Shown piece after piece: positions 1 through 6,021 of a stretch of 13,405 bases of DNA. The position numbers were made by a program, and so were the translations under genes. Each line of letters starts with the position of its first letter. Positions within the stretch are counted from its first letter, which is position 1. This DNA comes from Alphaproteobacteria bacterium (lineage in GTDB: Bacteria; Pseudomonadota; Alphaproteobacteria; Rhodobacterales; Rhodobacteraceae). The notes beneath the pieces are model-generated. The model ran no database searches, had not been told where the DNA came from, and saw only the letters and a program-made list of their open reading frames with translations. The DNA lies in contig JAURMY010000138.1 of assembly GCA_030830465.1 (NCBI GenBank), forward strand, positions 1 through 13,405, read 5' to 3'.

Positions 1-435
1 CACCGGCTCGTGGCGGACGACGGGCTACGCCAGTATCGCCGGGCGGGTCCGCTTTTCAGCGAGGCATTCGAGCGTCTCTCGGGAAAGATGGGACTGGAAG
101 GCGACCAGCTCGAAGCAATGCGCGCGGACTGGCAGGGCGGCGGCGAAACGGTGCTACGGGTGGATGGCGGGATGACGGCCAGCGACTGGACAATGCAGGC
201 CGTGGCCGATCAGCTGAACGCGCCGGTGGACAGGCCAATGGTCACACAAACCACCGCCCTTGGGGCGGCCTATCTGGCCGGGCTGGCGGTCGGAGCCTGT
301 CCGCAACCGCTCGACTTTGCGAAAAACTGGGCCTTGGAGCGCCGTTTTGAACCGCGTCTTGATCCAGCCCGCCGCGCCGCCGCCTATGACGGCTGGCGCG
401 ACGCGGTCAGCCGGACGCTGACCCTGCGAAAATAG
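1..435 (+). CDS. glpK: Glycerol kinase, C-terminal part (5' end outside window)
   Basis: This is the C-terminal end of an ATP:glycerol 3-phosphotransferase (FGGY kinase family), which makes glycerol 3-phosphate in the cytoplasm. From about codon 37 of the visible frame it reads like GlpK: LEAMRADW, then the nucleotide-binding segment [34 protein letters not shown], and a terminal helix containing YDGW. The frame is open to the first base, so the visible 144 codons are a 3' fragment of a gene normally near 500 codons. The GTG at position 10 is not a real start. The 33 or so codons before LEAMRADW do not show the expected ALE..CYQT-type segment, so either the gene diverges there or the left edge is rearranged or a contig end. 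The family call rests on the clear C-terminal motifs; full-length integrity cannot be judged. Confidence 0.85.
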   Translation, partial: HRLVADDGLRQYRRAGPLFSEAFERLSGKMGLEGDQLEAMRADWQGGGETVLRVDGGMTASDWTMQAVADQLNAPVDRPMVTQTTALGAAYLAGLAVGACPQPLDFAKNWALERRFEPRLDPARRAAAYDGWRDAVSRTLTLRK

Positions 436-770
436 CAACCCGAAAAACCGGAATCGTTTTCCATGAACCTGTTACATTACAATAGGTTAAATCCGGTTTC
501 TCGGAAAAGCCCCGGTGTTGTTTCCGTCGCTGTTCAAAATATTTCCGGCCTTGCAATCACGCCTCTTGAAAAGCGATTTCCACAGGAATATTTCTGTCGT
601 CAGAGGCGCTGGTCACGCGGCCAAACCCGCCGGGTCAACCGCTGACGCGGACCTCTTGTCCAGACAAAGTTATCGCCCTGGCGGCGTTTCGTCAGGCAAC
701 CCTAATTTTCCTGAGCATCCCTTTCCGACGGGCATCCGCCCGCCGGCAACCATACGCTAGGAGAACTTTC
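436..770. other. Intergenic region, no gene seen
   Basis: The 335 bases between glpK and the Lys/Ala/Pro peptide gene are more AT-rich than the surroundings and hold no convincing gene. Small open frames here have no family-like sequence and no Shine-Dalgarno. Seen in it: an 8-bp inverted repeat (AAACCGGA at 445-452, TCCGGTTT at 492-499) with a 39-base loop; a weak sigma70-like pair at 566-594; and a small 5-bp hairpin at 729-742 (CGGGC-atcc-GCCCG), just upstream of the next ribosome binding site. It probably holds the leader and promoter of the small basic-protein genes. Confidence 0.6.
566..594 (+). promoter_or_regulatory. Weak sigma70-like promoter candidate for the small basic-protein genes
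   Basis: TTGAAA (566-571) and TATTTC (589-594) are separated by 17 bases, which is the right geometry for a housekeeping sigma factor. It would give a leader of roughly 170 bases before the ATG at 771. The -10 match is poor, and other pairs in this AT-richer stretch could serve as well, so this is only a candidate. Confidence 0.2.
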
Positions 771-857
771 ATGAAAGCTGCAGCACCTGCAAAACCCGCC
801 GCCAAACCGGCAGCCAAACCCGCCGCCAAACCGGCAGCAAAACCCGCGAAAAAGTAA
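771..857 (+). CDS. 28-residue Lys/Ala/Pro repeat micro-protein
   Basis: This is a tiny open frame starting ATG at 771 with a good Shine-Dalgarno (AGGAGA, 759-764, 6 bases before the ATG). The product is MKAAAPA followed by repeated KPAA units and ends in PAKK. It has about eight lysines and no acidic residue, so it is strongly basic and surely disordered. Composition resembles the Lys/Ala/Pro tails of histone H1-like DNA-binding proteins, but there is no globular domain. The second half is encoded by a 24-bp tandem repeat. The next small basic gene begins 42 bases downstream with its own ribosome binding site, so the two may be co-transcribed. I do not recognise a named family; nucleic-acid binding is inference from composition only. 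The strong, well-spaced ribosome binding site is the main reason to call it a gene. Confidence 0.55.
   Translation: MKAAAPAKPAAKPAAKPAAKPAAKPAKK
792..848 (+). repeat. 24-bp tandem repeat inside the micro-protein gene
   Basis: The unit begins AAACCCGCCGCC and continues AAACCGGCAGC(C/A). It occupies 792-815 and 816-839, with a 9-base partial third copy at 840-848 that differs only in its last base. Copies 1 and 2 differ only at the last base. Each 24-bp unit itself consists of two related 12-bp halves coding KPAA. Being a multiple of 3, copy-number change would lengthen or shorten the peptide without breaking its frame. Confidence 0.85.
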
Positions 858-899
858 CCCCAGTCGATCTTTCGACGGGTCATTTCAAAGGAACATACG

Positions 900-1034
900 A
901 TGTCTAAGGGCAATAAAATTCACGGCAACAAAGAGGCCAAGAAACCCAAGCAGGTAAAGCCGAAGGTTTTGGCCACCGCGAATTCCCGCTCCGGTACCGA
1001 CCCGCTGGTCGTGGCCGGTAAGAAAGTCAAATGA
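900..1034 (+). CDS. 44-residue basic conserved-looking small protein
   Basis: ATG at 900 follows AAAGGA (887-892) at a 7-base spacing. The product starts MSKGNKIHGNKEAKKPK, continues KPKVLATANSRSG, and ends VAGKKVK. It is lysine-rich at the front, with a short mid-section and a basic tail. I recognise the MSKGNK..GNKE.KKPK opening as typical of short uncharacterised proteins in alphaproteobacteria; this is from memory, not a search. No catalytic motif, signal peptide or membrane segment is visible. It sits 42 bases after the Lys/Ala/Pro peptide gene and is followed by a 14-bp hairpin at 1046-1078, so the pair appears to form one short transcription unit. Function is unknown; a nucleic-acid or ribosome-associated role is only a guess from charge. 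Confidence 0.75.
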   Translation: MSKGNKIHGNKEAKKPKQVKPKVLATANSRSGTDPLVVAGKKVK

Positions 1035-1045
1035 TCTGACCCCCG

Positions 1046-1078
1046 CCTGGCCGGTCGCGCGGATCGCGGCCGGTCGGG
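1046..1078 (+). terminator. Strong hairpin between convergent genes, probable terminator
   Basis: A 14-bp stem pairs 1046-1059 with 1065-1078 around the 5-base loop CGGAT. On the plus-strand RNA three pairs are G-U and the rest Watson-Crick. It begins 11 bases after the stop of the 44-residue protein and lies just before the convergent aldolase stop at 1091. No U-tract follows, so it is not a classical intrinsic terminator. The G-U pairs become A-C mismatches in the opposite transcript, so the structure favours plus-strand use. Confidence 0.5.
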
Positions 1079-1090
1079 AGGGTGACGCAA

Positions 1091-1849
1091 TCACCCCGGC
1101 CGCCCCCAACTGACCGAGGCCGCCACCGCCGATTTCAGCCACAAAACATCAAACCCGGCCAAAACGCGATAGCCGCGCGTGATCAGTTCCTTGGCGCGAT
1201 CCTGGTTGAATGCAACCGCCGCCATCGGCAGACCGGCCTTCAGGATCACCTTTTCCAGATGTGCCTCGGCGGCCAAATAGTCCTTGTGGCCGAACTGTCC
1301 CGGTATGCCCAGCGAGCTTGACAGGTCAAACGCGGCGATCACCGCGATATCAATGCCTTCAACCGCGCAGATTTCCTCGGCGTTTTCAACGGCCTCGGCG
1401 GTTTCCAGTAGCAGGCAGCAAATCCCCTGATCACCTCTTGCGGCCACATAGTCCATGATCGGCACATCCCAGCGCGAATGGGCAATGAACGGCCCCCAAC
1501 CCCGCGTCCCGTGGGGTGGATAGCGCAGGCTGGCGACCGCACGGCGGGCATCATCGGCTGTGCGAACCAGCGGAAATACAATCCCCTCGGCGCCCAGATC
1601 CATCACCCGTTTCACATGGGCGTCACTGATTTCCGGGATACGCACCAGCGGCGCGCAACCGGTGCCCTGGGTTGCCGCGATCATTGCATGGGCCTCGGCA
1701 TGGCCGACCGCGCCATGTTCCATGTCAATCATCACCGCATCGGTTCCCGCCGCCGCCATCGCCTGGGTTACCACGGGCGACGGGATCACGTTCATCTGCA
1801 TGTTGATGATATAGCCGGGATCCGCCAACTTTTGTTTGAATGTACGCAT
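1091..1849 (-). CDS. HpcH/HpaI-family class II aldolase
   Basis: This is a metal-dependent pyruvate-type aldolase (HpcH/HpaI, 2,4-dihydroxyhept-2-enedioate aldolase / 2-keto-3-deoxy-acid aldolase group). It cleaves or forms carbon-carbon bonds between a pyruvate-like keto acid and an aldehyde in the cytoplasm. With the start at 1849 the 252-residue protein shows D42 and H45 (in DMEHG), R70 (LVRIP), D84, metal ligand E149 (LLLET) and metal ligand D175 (AAFDLSSSLG), which coincide with the E. coli HpcH/HpaI numbering I remember. The start is fixed by a perfect AAGGAGG at 1856-1862, six bases before the ATG at 1849; the ATG at 1855 abuts that site and is too close. It is transcribed divergently from the AEC carrier. 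The true substrate is unknown. The usual G-P before the D175 motif is replaced by A-F, which may affect substrate choice. Confidence 0.9.
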   Translation of the reverse strand: MRTFKQKLADPGYIINMQMNVIPSPVVTQAMAAAGTDAVMIDMEHGAVGHAEAHAMIAATQGTGCAPLVRIPEISDAHVKRVMDLGAEGIVFPLVRTADDARRAVASLRYPPHGTRGWGPFIAHSRWDVPIMDYVAARGDQGICCLLLETAEAVENAEEICAVEGIDIAVIAAFDLSSSLGIPGQFGHKDYLAAEAHLEKVILKAGLPMAAVAFNQDRAKELITRGYRVLAGFDVLWLKSAVAASVSWGRPG

Positions 1850-1855
1850 CAACAT

Positions 1856-1862
1856 CCTCCTT
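1856..1862 (-). promoter_or_regulatory. Perfect Shine-Dalgarno that fixes the aldolase start
   Basis: The minus strand reads AAGGAGG here, full complementarity to the 16S anti-Shine-Dalgarno. It lies six bases from the ATG at 1849 and directly touches the upstream ATG at 1855, so translation should begin at 1849. Confidence 0.85.
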
Positions 1863-1964
1863 GTTTACCAAAGGCTAGCACCGCGACCGCCGCCGCAGAA
1901 GGTTTATTTCAGCTGGACCGCGGGCAATCTGGACAATCGCACGTTTCCTGTTACACCCGCGCCC

Positions 1965-2891
1965 ATGCTGGCCATTTTTCTGAAAACCCTGCCGTTTTTC
2001 GCCATTCTCGGGCTTGGCTATTTCGCGGCCCGGCAAAGGTTTTTTTCCGAACAGGCCGCGGGTCATCTGACGAAATTCGTTTTTTATTTCGCCCTGCCCG
2101 CGATGATTTTCCGCTTTGCCGCCAGCCTGCCCATGGCACAGGTGTTTCACGCCCCCTCGGTGCTGGCCTATCTTTGCGGCACAATGGCGGTTTATCTGTT
2201 GGCAACCGCCGTCGCCCTGTTGCGCCGCACCGGGATTGAACAGGCCGCGATCGAGGCCCAGTGCGCGGCCATCGGCAATGTCGGATTTTTAGGCATCCCG
2301 ATGCTGGTCCTGCTGATGGGCCCGCCTGCCATAGGCCCGGTGATGATCGTGCTGGCCACGGATCTGATCGTGTTCGGCAGCCTCATCGTGATCCTGATCG
2401 CGGGCAACCGCGCCGGGCGGCTGTCGCCCTCGGTTCTGCTGCCAGTCGGTCTTGGTCTGTTGAAAAACCCGATGGTGATGGCGATGGCCCTTGGCCTTTT
2501 ATGGTCGGCCTTTGCGGTCCCGGTGCCGGTTCCTCTGGGCGAATTTCTGACCCTCCTTGGCGCCGCCGCCACGCCCGGCGCGCTGTTCGCCATCGGGGCG
2601 TCATTGGCCACGAAATCGGCAGAGCGCCGCTCGATTGCGATCTGGCTTTCCACCGCCAAACTGGCGCTTCACCCGCTGGCCGTGGCCTTTGCGGCGCTCT
2701 GGGTGTTTGATGTACCTCCCTTCACCAGCGCGGTGATGATCGCCGCCGCCGCCATGCCGACCGCAGGCAATGTCTATATCCTGGCGCAACATTATGGCGT
2801 CGCGCCGGTGCGGGTGTCCTCAACCATCCTGATCTCGACCCTCGTTTCGATCCTGTCGCTGACCTATGTGATCGCGCTGGTCTCCGGTTGA
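1965..2891 (+). CDS. AEC (auxin efflux carrier) family transporter
   Basis: This is an inner-membrane carrier of the AEC/BART superfamily, members of which move organic anions such as malate or malonate. The 308-residue product is almost entirely hydrophobic. It opens MLAIFLKTLPFFAILGLGYFAA and shows the family-typical VFYFALPAMIFRF segment around residue 40. A central loop (about residues 148-160) precedes the C-terminal half, which holds LKNP, GALFAIGASLA and AAAAMPTAGNVYILAQHYG. About ten membrane segments fit the family's usual 300-320 residues. The frame is open back to 1836, but that part overlaps the aldolase gene antisense and is not hydrophobic, so the ATG at 1965 is chosen. No good Shine-Dalgarno precedes it, so initiation may be weak or leaderless. 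It is divergent from the aldolase gene, a pairing that may mean uptake or export of a keto-acid substrate, but this is inference. Confidence 0.88.
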   Translation: MLAIFLKTLPFFAILGLGYFAARQRFFSEQAAGHLTKFVFYFALPAMIFRFAASLPMAQVFHAPSVLAYLCGTMAVYLLATAVALLRRTGIEQAAIEAQCAAIGNVGFLGIPMLVLLMGPPAIGPVMIVLATDLIVFGSLIVILIAGNRAGRLSPSVLLPVGLGLLKNPMVMAMALGLLWSAFAVPVPVPLGEFLTLLGAAATPGALFAIGASLATKSAERRSIAIWLSTAKLALHPLAVAFAALWVFDVPPFTSAVMIAAAAMPTAGNVYILAQHYGVAPVRVSSTILISTLVSILSLTYVIALVSG

Positions 2892-2939
2892 ACCCGGCCC
2901 CGAACCGCGCTAGGCAAAACACAACAAACCGGGGGCACC

Positions 2940-3770
2940 ATGAAAACCATATCTGAAAACAAATGCTTTGGCGGCACGCAAGGCGTCTATTCCCACCGCT
3001 CCGAAAGCTGCAACTGCGACATGACCTTCGGGCTGTTTCTGCCGGCCGAAGCGAAGAATGACAAGGTGCCATTGCTGTGGTATCTGTCCGGCCTGACCTG
3101 CACCCACGAGAACGCCATGATCAAGGCGGGCGCACAGCAATGGGCCGCCGAACAGGGCATCGCAGTGGTTTTCCCCGACACCTCGCCGCGCGGCGAAGGC
3201 GTTGCCGATGATCCGGACTATGCGCTGGGACAGGGTGCCGGGTTTTACGTCAACGCCACCCGGGATCCGTGGAAGCCGCATTTTCAGATGTGGGATTACC
3301 TGACCACAGATCTGCCCGCTGCCCTGTTCAACGGTTTTATGCTTGATGAATCCGCACAGGCGATCACCGGCCACTCCATGGGCGGGCATGGCGCACTGAC
3401 CCTCGCCATGAACCATCCCGGCCGCTATCGGTCCGTTTCGGCCTTTGCCCCCATCGCAAACCCGACCGCCGCTGACTGGGGCCGCAACCAGCTTTCGGCC
3501 TATCTCGGCGAGGATGAAGCCACATGGGCCCGCCACGATTCCACGTTGATGATGCGCCAATCCGGCTTTGACGGCCCGGTTTTGATCGATCAGGGCAGCA
3601 TCGACCCCTTCCTGACCAATCTGCGCCCCGAGGCGCTGGCCCACGCCATGGCGGAACGCCGTCAAGACGGCAGCTTCCGAATGCAACCCGGCTATGACCA
3701 CAGCTATTTCTTTGTGGCAAGTTTCATGGAAGATCATATCGCCTTTCACGCCGAGGCGCTTTATTCCTGA
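2940..3770 (+). CDS. fghA: S-formylglutathione hydrolase
   Basis: This enzyme hydrolyses S-formylglutathione to formate and glutathione, the second step of glutathione-dependent formaldehyde oxidation. It is a cytoplasmic alpha/beta-hydrolase of the esterase D family. The 276 residues match the family length. Visible signatures: SGLTCTHENAMIKAG with the conserved Cys54, DTSPRG at 81-85, WKPHFQMWDY, the nucleophile Ser146 in GHSMGGHGA, acid Asp222 in QGSIDPFL, and base His254 in GYDHSYFF. The ATG at 2940 follows a G-rich stretch (GGGGGC) acting as Shine-Dalgarno. It starts 48 bases after the AEC gene. The partner glutathione-dependent formaldehyde dehydrogenase, often next to fghA, is not in this window. 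Confidence 0.95.
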   Translation: MKTISENKCFGGTQGVYSHRSESCNCDMTFGLFLPAEAKNDKVPLLWYLSGLTCTHENAMIKAGAQQWAAEQGIAVVFPDTSPRGEGVADDPDYALGQGAGFYVNATRDPWKPHFQMWDYLTTDLPAALFNGFMLDESAQAITGHSMGGHGALTLAMNHPGRYRSVSAFAPIANPTAADWGRNQLSAYLGEDEATWARHDSTLMMRQSGFDGPVLIDQGSIDPFLTNLRPEALAHAMAERRQDGSFRMQPGYDHSYFFVASFMEDHIAFHAEALYS

Positions 3771-3780
3771 CACATCTTTG

Positions 3781-3861
3781 TTCCGAAAATACTCTGGGGG
3801 GTCGAGGGGGGCCAAGCCCCCCCGCCCGGCCCAACAGGCACAGCCTGGCGGGAGCGCCCGC
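3781..3861. repeat. GC-rich hairpin spacer, probable dispersed intergenic element or terminator
   Basis: Downstream of fghA lies CCGAAAATACTCTGGGG, then a 7-bp hairpin (GGGGGGC 3806-3812, loop CAA, GCCCCCC 3816-3822), then a second 5-bp hairpin (3848-3861). The layout of an AT-rich 'AAATACTC' block followed by a G-run/C-run hairpin is one I associate with recurrent intergenic sequences in Rhodobacteraceae. Only one copy occurs in this window, so its repeat nature is inference. It may also end the fghA transcript, though no U-tract follows. Confidence 0.4.
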
Positions 3862-3878
3862 AACCGAAAGACCGACCG

Positions 3879-4331
3879 ATGACCGTGATCTATGTCGATG
3901 CCGATGCCTGCCCCGTCAAAGACGAAGCGATCCGGGTCGCTGAGCGCCACAAGATCAGAACCTATATCGTGTCCAACGGCGGCATCCGGCCCAATCCGCA
4001 TCCCTTGGTGGAAACCGTGATCGTGCCAGACGGCCCCGATGTGGCCGATATGTGGATTGCCGAAAGGGCCGGCAAAGGCGATGTCGTCGTCACCGGCGAC
4101 ATCCCCCTTGCCGCGAAATGCATCGCGACCGGGGCGCAGGTGATCCAGCATAACGGCGAGGTGTTCACCCCGTCCAACATCGGCAACCGCCTCGCCACAC
4201 GCGATCTGATGGCGGATCTTCGCGCCGCAGACCCGTTCCGGCAGGGCGGCGGCAAGCCGTTTTCCAAGGCCGACCGGTCGCGGTTTCTGGAACGGCTGGA
4301 GGCGGAGTTGCGAAAAGCGCTAAAGGCCTGA
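3879..4331 (+). CDS. UPF0178 / YaiI (DUF188) family protein
   Basis: This is a conserved bacterial protein of unknown biochemical function. The 150-residue length is typical. The family pattern is clear: [12 protein letters not shown] at residues 5-16, VSNGG (31-35), [12 protein letters not shown] (49-60), [16 protein letters not shown] (67-82) and [16 protein letters not shown] (96-111). The clustered acidic residues D7, D9, D54, D57 and D74 are arranged like a PIN/NYN-type metal site, so a nuclease-like fold has been suggested for such proteins; activity is not established. The start at 3879 has a modest Shine-Dalgarno (GAAAG, 3866-3870). It may stand alone, bounded by the GC-rich spacer upstream and a strong hairpin overlapping its stop codon. 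Confidence 0.93.
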   Translation: MTVIYVDADACPVKDEAIRVAERHKIRTYIVSNGGIRPNPHPLVETVIVPDGPDVADMWIAERAGKGDVVVTGDIPLAAKCIATGAQVIQHNGEVFTPSNIGNRLATRDLMADLRAADPFRQGGGKPFSKADRSRFLERLEAELRKALKA

Positions 4332-4358
4332 ACCGCCCCGGTTTTGGCGGTTCAGGTC
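4325..4358 (+). terminator. Strong hairpin overlapping the UPF0178 stop codon
   Basis: The stem pairs 4325-4337 with 4346-4358 (13 pairs, one G-U) around the 8-base loop CCGGTTTT, and its left arm contains the TGA stop at 4329-4331. No U-tract follows. Its position between the UPF0178 gene and the transporter operon suggests transcription termination or 3'-end protection. Confidence 0.5.
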
Positions 4359-4423
4359 GCAAACCGGACAGACCGGCCCCGCACCAGCCCGCAGTTTTAC
4401 GCCACCACAATCAAAGGCACCCC

Positions 4424-5386
4424 ATGTCCAATTCAGCGCGCACCAATCTGATCGGCGTTTCTTGCGCTGTCGCGGCCTCCCTGTTCTTTTCCGTCAATGA
4501 CATGCTGATCAAGCTGCTGAGCGACGGCTATGCCCTGCATCAGATCGTGCTGATCCGCGCCCTTGTCGGGATGGTCATTCTGTTTGTGTTCATCGCCCCT
4601 TTCGAAGGCGGGCTGAACATCTTCCGCACCAAATACCTGAAAATCCAGATCATCCGCGGCCTTTGCGTGGTGTTCGCCAATATGGCTTATTTTGCCGCTC
4701 TGGCCGCGATGCCGCTGGCCGATGCCGCGGCGATCTGGTTTGTCAGCCCGCTGTTGATCACCGCCTTTTCCGTCGTGTTTCTGGGCGAAAAGGTCGGCGC
4801 GCGCCGGTGGGCGGCGGTCGGGGTCGGCCTGTTGGGGGTTGTCATCATGCTGCGCCCGGGCGGCCACAGTTTTCAACTGGCGGCCCTGTTGCCGCTGGTC
4901 TCGGCACTGGCCTATGCTTTCTTGCAGATCATCACCCGCAGGATCGGGGTCAAGGAAAAGGCGGTCACCAGTTCGTTTTACACCCAAATGGCATTTATCC
5001 TGATCAGCAGCGCCATGGGTGTCGCTTTTGGGCCGGGGCAATTTGCCGGCTCTGGCGACGCCTCGATTGACTTTCTGTTTCGCGCCTGGACCGTGCCGGC
5101 ATACAGCGATTATGTGATTTTCCTTTTGATCGGGATCGGCAGCGGGCTGGGCGGTTATCTGATCACCCAGGCCTACCGGCTGGCCGAGGCCGGGCTGGCC
5201 GCGCCGTTTGAATATTCAGCCATGCCGATGGCCATTCTCTGGGGTGTGGTGATCTTCGGCCAATGGCCCGATGCGATTGGCTGGATCGGGATTTCCTTGA
5301 TCGTCGGGGCCGGTCTTTATACCTTTGGCCGCGAGGCGGCGATTGGCCGGCAGGCCCTGCGCAAACGCCCGCAGGTACGGCAATAG
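4424..5386 (+). CDS. DMT-superfamily (EamA) transporter
   Basis: This is an inner-membrane drug/metabolite transporter, a family that mostly exports amino acids or other small metabolites. The 320 residues contain two EamA repeats and about ten hydrophobic segments. The first half ends AAMPLADAAAIWFVSPLL...FLGEKVG (about 95-125). The second half contains ITQAYRLAEAGLAAPFEY (247-264) and WGVVIFGQWPDAIGWIGI (273-290), both characteristic. The C-terminus is basic and cytoplasmic. AAAGG at 4413-4417 precedes the ATG. It is the first gene of a plus-strand series: the HAD gene starts 8 bases after its stop. It likely moves a substrate or product of that operon, but the sequence does not reveal which. 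Confidence 0.93.
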   Translation: MSNSARTNLIGVSCAVAASLFFSVNDMLIKLLSDGYALHQIVLIRALVGMVILFVFIAPFEGGLNIFRTKYLKIQIIRGLCVVFANMAYFAALAAMPLADAAAIWFVSPLLITAFSVVFLGEKVGARRWAAVGVGLLGVVIMLRPGGHSFQLAALLPLVSALAYAFLQIITRRIGVKEKAVTSSFYTQMAFILISSAMGVAFGPGQFAGSGDASIDFLFRAWTVPAYSDYVIFLLIGIGSGLGGYLITQAYRLAEAGLAAPFEYSAMPMAILWGVVIFGQWPDAIGWIGISLIVGAGLYTFGREAAIGRQALRKRPQVRQ

Positions 5387-5394
5387 GGGGGCAC

Positions 5395-6021
5395 ATGGCC
5401 AAGATCAGGGCGGTCATTTTTGACATCGGCAATGTGCTGATCCGCTGGCAGCCCGAGGCGTTTTTTGACGGCTTGATCCCGCAGGCGCAACGCCGGCGCC
5501 TGTTTGCCGAAGTGGACCTTCACGCCATGAACGAAGCCATCGACAGCGGCGCGCCTTTCCGCCAGACAGTCTATGACACGGCATCCCGTTATCCCGAGCA
5601 CAGCGCGATGATCCGCCTGTGGCACGACCGCTGGGCAGATATCGCCGCTCCGGCAATCGAAGGGTCGGCGCGGCTGAACACAAAGTTGCGGCAGGCCGGG
5701 ATCAAGACGGCGATCCTCAGCAATATCGGGCAGGAAACCTATGATATCGCTGCCGAAAAATACCCGTTTCTGCACGAATTTGACGCAGTTTTCCTGTCCG
5801 GTCCGTTGGGGGTAACGAAGCCGTCTGCCGGGATTTATGAATTGGTGGAAACCGGGCTTGGCCTGCCGCCTGCGTCGCTTTTGTTTGCAGATGACCGGGC
5901 CGAGAATATCGCCGCGGCCACCGCCCGTGGCTGGCAGGGCCATTTGTTTGCGGATGCTGACGGGTTTCAAGCCCACCTGACGTCGCTTGGCCTGTTGCCG
6001 CCACCGGGGGCCACAGGATGA
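5395..6021 (+). CDS. HAD-IA family phosphatase (YihX-like)
   Basis: This is a haloacid-dehalogenase-superfamily hydrolase, probably a small-molecule phosphatase. The 208-residue protein has motif I FDIGNVL (nucleophile D10), motif II Ser109 (ILSN), motif III Lys142 (TKPSAGIYE) and motif IV D166-D167 (LLFADDRAEN). The D-x-G-N-V form of motif I, lacking the second Asp of the common DxD, is the version found in E. coli YihX (glucose-1-phosphate phosphatase) and related proteins. A helical cap lies between motif I and motif II. The ATG at 5395 follows a GGGGGG Shine-Dalgarno starting in the previous stop codon; the frame is open further up but there overlaps the transporter. Its stop overlaps the next start as ATGA. 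Substrate unknown. Confidence 0.9.
   Translation: MAKIRAVIFDIGNVLIRWQPEAFFDGLIPQAQRRRLFAEVDLHAMNEAIDSGAPFRQTVYDTASRYPEHSAMIRLWHDRWADIAAPAIEGSARLNTKLRQAGIKTAILSNIGQETYDIAAEKYPFLHEFDAVFLSGPLGVTKPSAGIYELVETGLGLPPASLLFADDRAENIAAATARGWQGHLFADADGFQAHLTSLGLLPPPGATG

Noticed and set aside
445..499. Inverted repeat AAACCGGA/TCCGGTTT after glpK as an intrinsic terminator
   Set aside because: The 39-base loop and absence of a U-tract make it an unlikely terminator; noted only as a structure in the intergenic entry.
576..584. DnaA-box-like ATTTCCACA
   Set aside because: Two mismatches to the consensus and no cluster of further boxes; no origin features nearby despite gyrB being in the window.
463..760. 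Two overlapping plus-strand open frames of 60 and 81 codons upstream of the micro-protein gene
   Set aside because: No Shine-Dalgarno, no family-like sequence, arginine/proline-rich composition as expected by chance.
1836..1964. Upstream extension of the AEC carrier frame
   Set aside because: Overlaps the aldolase start region antisense and is not hydrophobic; family proteins begin at the MLAIF segment (1965).
2910..4151. 413-codon minus-strand open frame across fghA and UPF0178
   Set aside because: Antisense to two clear genes, spans their intergenic hairpins, no family motif; a by-product of GC-rich codon use.
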